DNA of 31,952 nucleotides from JALCLA01 sp965653565. Its GTDB lineage: Bacteria; Pseudomonadota; Gammaproteobacteria; Xanthomonadales; Xanthomonadaceae. Below are positions 10,059 to 17,707 of this stretch, one piece after another. Positions within the stretch are counted from its first letter, which is position 1, and each line of letters begins with the position of its first letter. The notes beneath the pieces were generated by a model. It ran no database searches. It was not told where the DNA came from and worked only from the letters and a program-made list of their open reading frames with translations. The stretch covers positions 1-31,952 of the forward strand of contig CBFHAI010000054.1 of the NCBI GenBank assembly GCA_965653565.1, in the 5' to 3' direction. A program made the translations under genes and the position numbers.

Positions 10059-11315
10059 TCAGCTCTGGCGACGGAATCCGACAACCAGGACGCCGAGCGC
10101 GGCAAGCAGACCGATCAGACCGAGCTTCGACCACAGCGACGTGGACGGGATCGTTTCCGGCTGCGACGGGGCGACGATCACTTGAGCGATCGACGACAGC
10201 GGGAAGGACAGCGCGCCACCGGCCGGAGCCGTGGTGGTGCAATCCAGCGTACCCGTTGCAGCAGGCGCACCTTCGGCCGGAACCGTGCACTGCACGACTG
10301 CGTTCGACTGACCACCGCCCGGAATCGTAGCGGCCGGCGGGGTCATCAGCGTGAAGTTCGCACCCGACACGACGCATGCGACACCCGTCATATCGGCATT
10401 GCCGGTATTGCGGATGGTGGCCTGCGTGGTCGTCTGCGCACCGGCTGCACCGTTGCAGGTCAGCGTCGTGCCGTTGGCCGGGGTGCTGGCCAGGACAGGA
10501 GCCGGGACTGCTTCGCCAGCCGGGCACGAAAGCGCGAAGTTGACCGGAGTCACGTCAGCGCCCGTACGGTTACAAGTCATGTTTGCGTTCTGCACCGCGG
10601 TGGTCAGGGTGCAGGTGACGCTCATGTCTGCCGGATCGGTACCAGCGGTAACCGTCGGATTCGACGGGTTGGTGACCTGGAAATTAGCCGGGACCGTACA
10701 CGTGTAGCTACCCGCGCCCGGCGCAACACCGCCAACGGCCGTGACCGCGATCGGGGTAGCGTTCGAGAGCGTGCCTGCGTCCGCACCAGCGGCGGCAGTC
10801 AGCGTGATCGGACCGCCGTTCGGGTTGAAGGTCACAGTCGGCGGAGCCGGCGGAGCTGCAGCGATGTTGATCACACCGTTATTCAAATCCGGCGCCGGCA
10901 GCGGGTTGACGCCGTCAGCCAGCACGGGGTTCTGCAGGACCAGCGGCTTGGATTCGCCGTCGGTAGCACCAGCGTCCGTGGTGAACGTGATGGTGCACAA
11001 CGTGCCGCTTGCAATCGTGTTGCCGAGGGCGTCAGAAGCCACAACAACCACAGTGCCCGAATCGGCTACGTAGTTACACGACCCCGCCACGGAAGCATTC
11101 AGATCGACATCGTCGAAGGTCAACTCGACCTCGATACCGTCAGCAGTCGAGCCGGTGTTGTCCCAGTTAACCAGGATGGACCCCGGATTGGTTGCATTAC
11201 CGGCACCCGGAGCGGCCGTAGCAACCGCAGGCGATACGGAGAGAGCGGCAGCGCTCGCTCCGCCAGCAACGAGAAACAGGGCAGCAGCAATCGCGCTATT
11301 CAAAGCGTTCTTCAT
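10059..11315 (-). CDS. Secreted cohesin-like protein with Ig-like repeats and IPTL-like C-terminal tail
   Basis: A 418-residue exported protein. Residues 1-23 are a signal peptide (hydrophobic core, then GGASAA). Residues ~24-152 have the layout of a cohesin domain: LSVSPAVATAAPGAG, GIEVELTFDDVDLNAS, GTLCTITFTTDAGATDGESK, and a closing NGVINI strand. Residues ~156-382 are two beta-rich segments with many Cys (TYTC-, TLTC-, VQCT-like strands), perhaps disulfide-held Ig-like folds. The last 30 residues read IPSTSLWSKLGLIGL, then a hydrophobic stretch, and end FRRQS. This motif, membrane helix and basic end resemble IPTL-CTERM surface-sorting tails. The ATG overlaps the preceding stop as ATGA, so it is coupled to the small cohesin-like gene. 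The cohesin call is from sequence pattern only and no partner is proven. Confidence 0.72.
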   Translation of the reverse strand: MKNALNSAIAAALFLVAGGASAAALSVSPAVATAAPGAGNATNPGSILVNWDNTGSTADGIEVELTFDDVDLNASVAGSCNYVADSGTVVVVASDALGNTIASGTLCTITFTTDAGATDGESKPLVLQNPVLADGVNPLPAPDLNNGVINIAAAPPAPPTVTFNPNGGPITLTAAAGADAGTLSNATPIAVTAVGGVAPGAGSYTCTVPANFQVTNPSNPTVTAGTDPADMSVTCTLTTAVQNANMTCNRTGADVTPVNFALSCPAGEAVPAPVLASTPANGTTLTCNGAAGAQTTTQATIRNTGNADMTGVACVVSGANFTLMTPPAATIPGGGQSNAVVQCTVPAEGAPAATGTLDCTTTAPAGGALSFPLSSIAQVIVAPSQPETIPSTSLWSKLGLIGLLAALGVLVVGFRRQS

Positions 11316-11782
11316 TTTTGATTCCCCAACATTGCGTCTTCGGATCGAATTTCCGACTGAATGGTTTGACCCACACCATCAGCCACCACTAGGTCACGGA
11401 TCGTAGCTCCGGAACCGCCCTTCTGTAAAGAAGTGTAACTGATGCCGCCCAGGCCGAGGGCCCCTGCCGGCAGTTTGGCGTTCGACGTGCTGTACGCGAT
11501 AGCGATGATTTCGCGGGTCTTGTCGTTGTACTGACACTTGCCGATGTGGGTAGCCGGCAACGTGCTGAGGCACTTCGAAACGTCGACGTTCGTCGCGCCC
11601 TTCGGAACCTCAATGACGAATTCGAAAGCAACCGATTCGCCGCTCGTGACCAGGTCGAGCGCCATGTTATTGACGCCGCCCTTGCCCTTGGCAAACGTGC
11701 CGAGCAGATCGTCGGCGAAGGCTGGTGTGCTTGCGAGAGCGAGCGCGAAAGCCACAGAAGTGTACTTGGAAAGAGATTTCAT
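11312..11782 (-). CDS. Small secreted cohesin-like protein
   Basis: A 156-residue exported protein. The signal peptide is clear (MKSLSKYTSVAFALALASTPAFA, cut before DDLL). The mature part is about 130 residues of predicted beta strands: VAFEFVIEVPKGA, then two Cys (71 and 83) around LPATHIGKCQYND, then IIAIAYSTSNAKLPAG and LGGISYTSL. This strand order and length resemble a single cohesin-like sandwich, with the first strand describing the exported feature seen in dockerin-partner proteins. The inner ATG is preferred over one 17 codons upstream because it starts a signal peptide and has AGGAG about nine bases before it. It sits between the dockerin gene (16-base gap) and the larger cohesin-like gene (4-base overlap). 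Function is inferred only. Confidence 0.62.
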   Translation of the reverse strand: MKSLSKYTSVAFALALASTPAFADDLLGTFAKGKGGVNNMALDLVTSGESVAFEFVIEVPKGATNVDVSKCLSTLPATHIGKCQYNDKTREIIAIAYSTSNAKLPAGALGLGGISYTSLQKGGSGATIRDLVVADGVGQTIQSEIRSEDAMLGNQK

Positions 11783-11798
11783 GACGGGGAACTCCTGA

Positions 11799-12716
11799 TC
11801 AGTTGCACTTCTTGGAAGCGAATCGCATAGCAATGACGGCGGAAGCGTCGGCTACGTTGATTACGCCATCTTCGTTCGCATCGGGTTGACCGGCCGCAAT
11901 GCCCGTGCCGAAGCGTTCGGCAATAATTGCACTGGCGTCGGCGACGTTGAGGTCCTGGTCACCAACTGCAGCGTTGGCGTTGTTGTTGGCATCGCCACGG
12001 CACAAACGGCCGATCGGGGTCGCTGCGGAGCGGGTCGAATCAAATTCGTCGACTGAGAAACCAGAGTTGTTGTTAGCCGCAGGCGTAGCCTGGAATCCAA
12101 GCGCCGCACTATTCAAGTTGCCCAGGCGCGCCGAGCCCACAGTTCCAGCCACGTTGCCAGCGCTGGTAGCGGTCAAGGGGGCATTATCGGCTACTGCCGA
12201 GTTTGCGCCCTGCACCGAAACCTGCAACGGCGCACCAGTCTGGTGCAGAACTTCAACCGAATACCAACGGTTGGCAGCCGGCAGCGGGATCGCCGGAACG
12301 GTGGTGCCATTAGCGGTGAAGGTGAGGCTGCCACCTGCGCCAGCAGCGCGATCATAGGTGACACTGAAGATCGGAGTGCCGCCGCCCGCATCAGCGGAGG
12401 TCGCCTCGAGGAACTTCGGCGCACCGGTCGTGATGCCGTTGAAGAAGTACACGCGAGCGCGGTAAACGCCTTCGGTACCCGGGGTGTCGTTGGTCACGTG
12501 GCTAGCGGCGGCGGTGACCGGAGCCAGGCCGCAGCTGCCCGAGTAACGTTTGACATGGCCGGTTTCCGGGGCATTGGTACCTGCCGACGCGTCCGGATCG
12601 TCAGCTTTCGGGGCGCCGGTGGTGGTGGTCCATGCACCGGTGGTGCAAGCCAGGGCACTGCCCAGCGGAAGAAGCGCGATCAACGCGCCAGCGAGAATTT
12701 TACGGGAAAGTTGCAT
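11799..12716 (-). CDS. Secreted dockerin-containing protein with lectin-like sandwich domain
   Basis: A 305-residue exported protein. Residues 1-23 are a signal peptide (LLPLGSALA, cut before CTTG). Residues ~55-230 look like one beta-sandwich of the LamG/concanavalin type (YRARVYFFNGI, PIFSVTYDRA, NRWYSVEVLHQTG, FSVDEFDS). Residues ~240-300 are a dockerin type I pair. The second loop, DANEDGVINVADAS (279-292), is canonical for calcium binding. The first (from residue 241) has a short insertion between the two Asp-bearing parts but ends the same way, DLNVADAS. Both are followed by a matching helix, AIIAERF and AVIAMRF. It is the first gene of the three-gene operon. It may bind the cohesin-like domains encoded next, but that pairing is inference. 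Confidence 0.78.
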   Translation of the reverse strand: MQLSRKILAGALIALLPLGSALACTTGAWTTTTGAPKADDPDASAGTNAPETGHVKRYSGSCGLAPVTAAASHVTNDTPGTEGVYRARVYFFNGITTGAPKFLEATSADAGGGTPIFSVTYDRAAGAGGSLTFTANGTTVPAIPLPAANRWYSVEVLHQTGAPLQVSVQGANSAVADNAPLTATSAGNVAGTVGSARLGNLNSAALGFQATPAANNNSGFSVDEFDSTRSAATPIGRLCRGDANNNANAAVGDQDLNVADASAIIAERFGTGIAAGQPDANEDGVINVADASAVIAMRFASKKCN

Positions 12717-12755
12717 AGCGATTGACCCTTCTGAGAGTTTGGTTCCAGAAAGCTG

Positions 12756-12783
12756 GCGTATTAGTGCAATGACACTAACACGC
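12756..12783. promoter_or_regulatory. Inverted repeat in the divergent promoter region (candidate operator)
   Basis: Arms GCGTATTAGTG and CACTAACACGC pair at ten of eleven positions around a 6-base CAATGA loop. The core is TTAGTG-N6-CACTAA. It lies 40-67 bases upstream of the dockerin gene start and 27-54 bases upstream of the GT2 start, so a dimeric regulator here could affect both directions. No regulator gene is next to it. It lacks a T-tract on either strand. Confidence 0.45.
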
Positions 12784-12809
12784 TCACCTTAGACGCGTAA
12801 ACCGCAGCG

Positions 12810-13619
12810 ATGCGGACGCCGCATCCCCGCCAGGTTTCCAGCGGGCTGCTAGACTACATACGCATGCTTGCTGCCGAAAAGGTCACACCGCGTAGTCCTG
12901 TGTCCCGCCCGAGTGCCGGGTCCGGTTTGCTGGTCGTCTTACCGGCTCACGATGAGGCCGAAAGCGTCGCCGAGGTCGTCAGCGAACTGCAGCGGGATGT
13001 CGGCTGCGTGGCACTAGTGGTATCGGATGCCAGTCGCGACGATACCGCCGAGGTGGCCCGCCGCCAAGGCGCCCGGGTCATCGAACTGTCTCAGCAGATC
13101 GGTGCCTGGGGCGCCACCCAGACCGGGTTCCGCTACGCCCACCGGCACGGCTTCCGGCAAGTCGCTTCGCTCGATGCCGACGGCCAGCACGCCCCGGCCT
13201 CCCTCCTTACGCTACTGGCCGCCCAGCAACAAACCGGCGCCGACGTGGTCATCGGTACCTTCCCGGAACGCCTGAGCCCCCTCAAACGCCTGGCTTGGCT
13301 CTGGTTTCGCGGCATCACCGGCCTCGGAGTGGAAGACCTGACCTCGGGATTGCGTCTGTACGGGCCGCGGGCCTTGCAGGTGCTGGCCTCGGCCGAGGCC
13401 ACCCTGCTCGACTACCAGGATGTCGGCGTGCTGCTGTTGCTGCGAAAATACGGAATGACCATCCACGAAGTCCCGGTGACCATGCATCCGCGTCTGAAAG
13501 GCCACTCGCGGGTTTTCGCGTCCTGGTTCACCGTCGCGCGCTACATGGCGCAGACCACCGTGCTGTGCCTGGCCCAGATGGGCGGTCGCCGCCGTCGGCT
13601 GCCCGGCCTGCCGCGATGA
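12810..13619 (+). CDS. Glycosyltransferase family 2 (dolichyl-phosphate-mannose-synthase-like)
   Basis: A family 2 glycosyltransferase of the GT-A fold, probably moving a sugar from a nucleotide donor to a lipid or polymer acceptor at the inner face of the membrane. It shows LLVVLPAHDEAESV (about 40-53), VSDASRDDTAEVA (71-83) and the metal-binding ASLDADGQH (119-127). There is no strong transmembrane segment. The start is uncertain: this ATG gives 269 residues with a ~38-residue leader not typical of the family, lies inside a 7-bp hairpin and has no ribosome site. ATG at 12864 and GTG at 12900 are in-frame alternatives. The stop overlaps the DUF2304 gene start (ATGA). A GT2 followed by DUF2304 is a recurrent pair in bacterial glycan clusters. 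Confidence 0.85.
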   Translation: MRTPHPRQVSSGLLDYIRMLAAEKVTPRSPVSRPSAGSGLLVVLPAHDEAESVAEVVSELQRDVGCVALVVSDASRDDTAEVARRQGARVIELSQQIGAWGATQTGFRYAHRHGFRQVASLDADGQHAPASLLTLLAAQQQTGADVVIGTFPERLSPLKRLAWLWFRGITGLGVEDLTSGLRLYGPRALQVLASAEATLLDYQDVGVLLLLRKYGMTIHEVPVTMHPRLKGHSRVFASWFTVARYMAQTTVLCLAQMGGRRRRLPGLPR

Positions 13620-14017
13620 TGACGCCGTTCCTTACTTCTGCCGCGCTCGGCGTCTTGCTGGCGCTGGGCATTCTCTGGCTGGTGCGCGGCGATCGGCTGC
13701 ACGGCAGCTATGCGCTGTGGTGGCTGCTGGTGGCGATCGGTTCGCTGGTGGTCGGCTTCTTCCCGCGACTGGTCGACTGGCTCGGCCTCAAGCTCGGCGT
13801 GAACTATCCGCCGATGCTGCTGGTGCTGGTGGCGCTGGTCGCGATCCTGCTCAAACTGCTGGGCGTGGATATCGACGTCACGCGACGCGAGCGACGATTG
13901 CGCCGGCTGCTGCAGAAGGTCGCGATCCTCGAACTCGAACTGGGCACGCTGCGCGCCGAACTCGAGGCACGGACGGCGCCGACCGACTCGCGCGATTCGC
14001 CCCCCGCGCAGGACTAG
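13616..14017 (+). CDS. DUF2304 membrane protein
   Basis: A 133-residue protein with three hydrophobic segments (TSAALGVLLALGILWLV, YALWWLLVAIGSLVVGFF and MLLVLVALVAILLKLLGV) and a charged helical C-terminus (RRERRLRRLLQKVAILELE). The pattern YALWWLLVAIG, FFPRLVDWLG and NYPPMLLVLVALV matches DUF2304. The family has no assigned reaction and usually sits beside a GT2 gene, where a role as membrane partner of the transferase has been suggested. The ATG at 13616 overlaps the GT2 stop. ATG at 13619 is the next in-frame codon and equally possible. Confidence 0.85.
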   Translation: MMTPFLTSAALGVLLALGILWLVRGDRLHGSYALWWLLVAIGSLVVGFFPRLVDWLGLKLGVNYPPMLLVLVALVAILLKLLGVDIDVTRRERRLRRLLQKVAILELELGTLRAELEARTAPTDSRDSPPAQD

Positions 14018-14029
14018 AGCATCCACCCG

Positions 14030-15178
14030 TTGCGCGTCCTGCATCTGGGCAAGTTCTACCCGCCGCACGCCGGCGGTGTGGAGCGTCACATGGCCGAACT
14101 CATGGCTGCGCAAGTCGCGGCCGGCGCCGACGTGGCGGCGCTGGTGCACAGCGCGCCGGGCCAATCCCGAACGCCGTTCCGCTGGCACGACAACGGCGCA
14201 CTGATCGATGAAGTGCCCTGCCACGGGCAATTGATCTTCGCGCCGGTCAGCCCATCGTGGCCGATGCGGTTTGCGCGCTTGCTGCGAGACTTCAAACCGC
14301 AGCTCCTGCATCTGCACGTGCCCAACCCGTCGGTGTTCTGGCTGCTCGCGCTGCCGGCCGCGCGACGCATTCCGTGGATCGTGCACTGGCACGCCGATAT
14401 TCCCGAAGGCACCACGAAACGCGCGCTGCGCCTAGCCTATCCGCCGTATCGCGCTTTCGAACGAGCTCTGTTGAACAAGGCCGGCCGGATAGTCGCGACC
14501 TCCGAAACCTATCGCCGCGCCAGTCGCGTACTAAGCCGGCACGAAGAGAAAACGCGGGTCATCCCGCTGGGCCTGGCCGACGCGCCGCCCGCCGGTAAGG
14601 CACCCGAGTGGCCCAGTGCCGGGCTGCGCGTGCTCGCGGTCGGCCGTCTGAGTTACTACAAAGGCTTCGATGTCCTGCTCGATGCGGTGGCGAAGCTGCC
14701 GCAGGTCTCGCTGCTGCTCGTCGGCAGCGGCGAACAACGCGCGGCGCTTGAACAGCGGATCGGCGACCTTGCCGTGAGCGACCGCGTCCGGATGGCCGGC
14801 AACATCGATGACGCCACACTGCAGGCCGCCTACGAAGCCTGCGACGTATTCTGTCTTTCGTCGATCGATCGCGCCGAAGCCTTCGGCATGGTGCTGCTGG
14901 AAGCCATGCGCGCCGGCAAGCCGGTTGTCGCTTCGGATATTCCGGGCTCGGGCGTGGGCAGCGTCGTGGTGGATGGCGAAACCGGCACGCTCGCTCCGGT
15001 TCGCGATGTCGATGCGCTCGTTCGCGCACTGGCCGCCATGGCGGCGTCGCCGCAAATGCGTGAGCGCTACGGCGCAGCGGGCCACGCGCGCTGGGCGCGT
15101 GACTACCGCATCGATGCCGTCAATCTGCGCTGGCTGGAGTTGTATCGCGACGTGCTGGCAACGCCCACACCAGGCTGA
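14030..15178 (+). CDS. Glycosyltransferase family 4
   Basis: A 382-residue retaining GT-B transferase. The N-terminal domain starts MRVLHLGKFYPPHAGGVERH, the usual GT4 opening. The C-terminal donor-binding domain has VGRLSYYKGFDVLLDA, LLLVGSGEQR and the E-x7-E pair in EAFGMVLLEA (Glu283 and Glu291), then GKPVVASDIPGSG. The start is a TTG codon 13 bases after the DUF2304 stop; no ATG fits better. Sugar and acceptor cannot be told from sequence. With GT2 and DUF2304 it forms a three-gene operon. Its 3' end overlaps the convergent GT-C-like gene by 59 bp. Confidence 0.92.
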   Translation: MRVLHLGKFYPPHAGGVERHMAELMAAQVAAGADVAALVHSAPGQSRTPFRWHDNGALIDEVPCHGQLIFAPVSPSWPMRFARLLRDFKPQLLHLHVPNPSVFWLLALPAARRIPWIVHWHADIPEGTTKRALRLAYPPYRAFERALLNKAGRIVATSETYRRASRVLSRHEEKTRVIPLGLADAPPAGKAPEWPSAGLRVLAVGRLSYYKGFDVLLDAVAKLPQVSLLLVGSGEQRAALEQRIGDLAVSDRVRMAGNIDDATLQAAYEACDVFCLSSIDRAEAFGMVLLEAMRAGKPVVASDIPGSGVGSVVVDGETGTLAPVRDVDALVRALAAMAASPQMRERYGAAGHARWARDYRIDAVNLRWLELYRDVLATPTPG

Positions 15179-16538
15179 GCCAGAAAACCGTCAGCGGCAC
15201 GATGTGCATCAGCACGCGATTGACGCTGGTGAAGTTCTCGGCCCAGCGCGACGCGTCGGTGAAGAAGAAAAGAAAAAACAGGAACGCGAAGCCGAACCCG
15301 AGCGTCCAGCCGACCACGGCCAAGCCGGCGCGCTCCGAGAGCACGCGCCAGCGCGCCAGCACGATCAGCGGCGCCACGTACCAGAGCAGATTCCAGTTCG
15401 GCAGCAGGAACAGGGTCTGGATCACTTCCTCGCCCACCGAGCGCCAGCTCAGCGTCATCGCGCCGATCACCGGCACCTGCACTTCGCCCCAAGCCAGCCG
15501 GATCACGCCGAGACCCGGCAGCGGCAGCGGCCACCCGCCGAATGCCAGCCCGATCGCAAAAATTCCGACCGCAACTGCAACCGCCGGCCAACGCCACCGA
15601 CGCGGCAGCAGGCACAGCGCGACGGCCACTGCGGCACACACGAACCACACCGCGCCCTCGAGCTTGACGGCCGGCATCAGCAACAAGAACAAGCCGCTCA
15701 AAACCGCGTCGCGCCAGTTGCGGCCGTCGAACCAGCGCAGCAAATGAATGCCCGCCAGCAACACCACGGTGGCGAGCCACAGATCCGCGTAGCCCGCGAG
15801 CGATGCGTGCGCGGTGATCAGCGGCAGCATGATCACGGCCGCCGAAGTCAGCAGACTCGGTAGCGAATTCGATCCGGCCAGGCGCGCGTACCCGTACAGG
15901 CTTGCCCCGAGCGCCAGCCAGAGACTCGGCCACAACAAATGCACCGCCGACTCGTCCCAACCGCCCGCCGCGCTCGCCATCCATACACCGAGCCGCGGCA
16001 AGGCTTCCGGATACGCCGAAGCGGTGACATTGAACGTCGCACCGGCCGGCGCCGCGAACCAGGCGCCCAATTCGACGGCCGGAATGAAACTGCCGGCGAA
16101 ATACCAGGCTTTCGATTTCGCCAGCCAGGCATTCCACGCATCCCAGGTCAGGGTCGGCAGCGCACTGGCCTGCGAAAAGATGATCGCCGCTTCGAGCGCC
16201 AGCACGGCGAGCAGCAGCCAGCACATCCAGTTCCATGCGTCGGATGCGCTCGACTCCCGCGTCGACGTAGGCAGCAATCTTGCGCGACTGCGCAGCACAC
16301 CCAACCCGATGACGATCACCGCCAGCCACGGCGCGAAATTCCGGAACAACGCCTGCGTCGACGTTGCCGGAAACCAGCGCAGCGTCCATCCGAACAGCAG
16401 CATGCCGAGCACGTAACCGGCACCGAGGCTGGCGATCCATCCGGCGAAATCGCGCGGCCGGCCCAGCACGCATTGCCACAGCAAGCTGCCCGCGGCCGCG
16501 GGCAGCACGATCGCCAGCGCAACGTAAAGCGCATTCAC
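15120..16538 (-). CDS. Multispanning membrane protein, GT-C glycosyltransferase-like
   Basis: A 472-residue protein with about ten hydrophobic segments. A periplasmic loop after the third or fourth segment carries LPTLTWDAWNAWLAKSKAWY (128-147), with an acidic Asp133 in the first large loop. This is where GT-C transferases (ArnT/PMT type) place a catalytic acid, and I recall similar WDAW loops in proteins annotated as glycosyltransferases. I therefore infer transfer of a sugar from a lipid-phosphate donor in the periplasm. The start is GTG, overlapping the upstream stop as GTGA. An open frame continues upstream but reads through the neighbour's coding region. No terminator separates it from the opposing GT4 gene. 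Confidence 0.75.
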   Translation of the reverse strand: MNALYVALAIVLPAAAGSLLWQCVLGRPRDFAGWIASLGAGYVLGMLLFGWTLRWFPATSTQALFRNFAPWLAVIVIGLGVLRSRARLLPTSTRESSASDAWNWMCWLLLAVLALEAAIIFSQASALPTLTWDAWNAWLAKSKAWYFAGSFIPAVELGAWFAAPAGATFNVTASAYPEALPRLGVWMASAAGGWDESAVHLLWPSLWLALGASLYGYARLAGSNSLPSLLTSAAVIMLPLITAHASLAGYADLWLATVVLLAGIHLLRWFDGRNWRDAVLSGLFLLLMPAVKLEGAVWFVCAAVAVALCLLPRRWRWPAVAVAVGIFAIGLAFGGWPLPLPGLGVIRLAWGEVQVPVIGAMTLSWRSVGEEVIQTLFLLPNWNLLWYVAPLIVLARWRVLSERAGLAVVGWTLGFGFAFLFFLFFFTDASRWAENFTSVNRVLMHIVPLTVFWLSLVWALPARRDTTPASAD

Positions 16539-17707
16539 GCCGCTTTCTCCGACGCCGGCAATCGATACACACGCAGCACGCCGCCATCGAAATACAACTG
16601 CGCATCGCGCGTCTGCGAGCCGAAGTTCAAACGGCCCGCAGCCAGGTCGAACTGCCACGTGCCCGGACCGACGAGCACGAGGAAAACTTCCTCGGCGAGT
16701 TCTTTGGGCAAGGCGTCGGGATAAGGCAGCGTCGCCGCATTGTGCGCACGCAGCAGATAGGTCGGATATTCGGTGAGGAACAACGACGCGCCATGCACCA
16801 GCACGCGCGGACGACCGGGCAGCTCGCGCAGTTTTTCGACCAGTTCGGCGGCGGCAGCGCCGATTTGCGGCTGTGCGGCGAGCGGCAGTTCCGGATGCGG
16901 CCGTGCAAGCGAAGACGCCGCGCGAGCGACCGCATTGCGCTCCAACAACGCCGAGAACTGCACCAACGCCAGACACGCCGCCGCGATGACGACCGCGGGC
17001 ACGAGCGCGCGGCGCATCGCGGCACGCCCGTGGAACAGCGCGACGAGCACCAGAAAAATCCCGGCGCACGCCGCAACGAACGCCTGCAACGAAGGTCCCG
17101 GCCCACCGGCAAGACTGAATCCGCCGGTGTGATTCGAACGACCGTTCCACGGCCGGTACGCCGACCAGTATGTCCACAAGGAGGCGATTGCGCCGCGCCA
17201 CGAATCCGATTCAAGCGCGATCGCCGGCACTTCGAACACGCGATCGCGCAGCAGCTGGCCCGACAAGTAATCGGTCGGATACAACGCCACGCCCACCGCT
17301 TCCACCCTGCCCTTCCACGCCGGCAAGGCCCGCAGATCCATCGTGCCGCCACAGCCGGCGAACTCGACGCTGCCGACCTGCTCGCCGACGCGCCACAACA
17401 GCAAGCCTTTGTCGTTCGCAGTGAGGTCGAGATCGTACACCACGAACGGCAACTCGGCGGCGTCGAACGGTTCGACCGCCTGCCACAGGATCGATGCGCC
17501 GGTGACATCGGCGCCTTCGGCGACGAAGCCATCGTCCTGTGTTGCGAGCGTGCTCGTGGCCGACTCGAATTTCGCCGAGTCAGTAATCACCACGCGCGCG
17601 GGCGAAAACGGCGCCGTCCACTGCGGATGCGCGAACGCCAGCATCAGCACGAGGCCGGCCAGCATCATCGCCGCGAACAATCCGACGTCGCGCTGTCGCG
17701 GCATCAT
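16535..17707 (-). CDS. Membrane-anchored protein of unknown function
   Basis: I do not recognise a named family. The 390-residue product has an N-terminal signal anchor (8-26) and a ~180-residue beta-rich exported region (SILWQAVEPFDAAELPFVVYDLDL and following). Two more membrane segments lie near 208-225 and 234-252. A C-terminal soluble region contains RPRVLVHGASLFLTEYPTYL. It overlaps DUF455 upstream (ATGATGA) and the GT-C-like gene downstream (GTGA), so it is translated with both. The context suggests it helps in glycan assembly, possibly as partner of the GT-C-like protein, but this is inference. Confidence 0.75.
   Translation of the reverse strand: MMPRQRDVGLFAAMMLAGLVLMLAFAHPQWTAPFSPARVVITDSAKFESATSTLATQDDGFVAEGADVTGASILWQAVEPFDAAELPFVVYDLDLTANDKGLLLWRVGEQVGSVEFAGCGGTMDLRALPAWKGRVEAVGVALYPTDYLSGQLLRDRVFEVPAIALESDSWRGAIASLWTYWSAYRPWNGRSNHTGGFSLAGGPGPSLQAFVAACAGIFLVLVALFHGRAAMRRALVPAVVIAAACLALVQFSALLERNAVARAASSLARPHPELPLAAQPQIGAAAAELVEKLRELPGRPRVLVHGASLFLTEYPTYLLRAHNAATLPYPDALPKELAEEVFLVLVGPGTWQFDLAAGRLNFGSQTRDAQLYFDGGVLRVYRLPASEKAA

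Noticed and set aside
10062..10151. An LPXTG-type sortase signal on the large cohesin-like protein
   Set aside because: There is no LPxTG motif, and Gram-negative context and the IPSTS motif fit the IPTL-like tails better.
12644..12655. A lipoprotein signal (SALAC) on the dockerin protein
   Set aside because: The -3 residue is Ala and -2 is Leu, which is not a standard lipobox; ALA before Cys suits ordinary signal peptidase cleavage.
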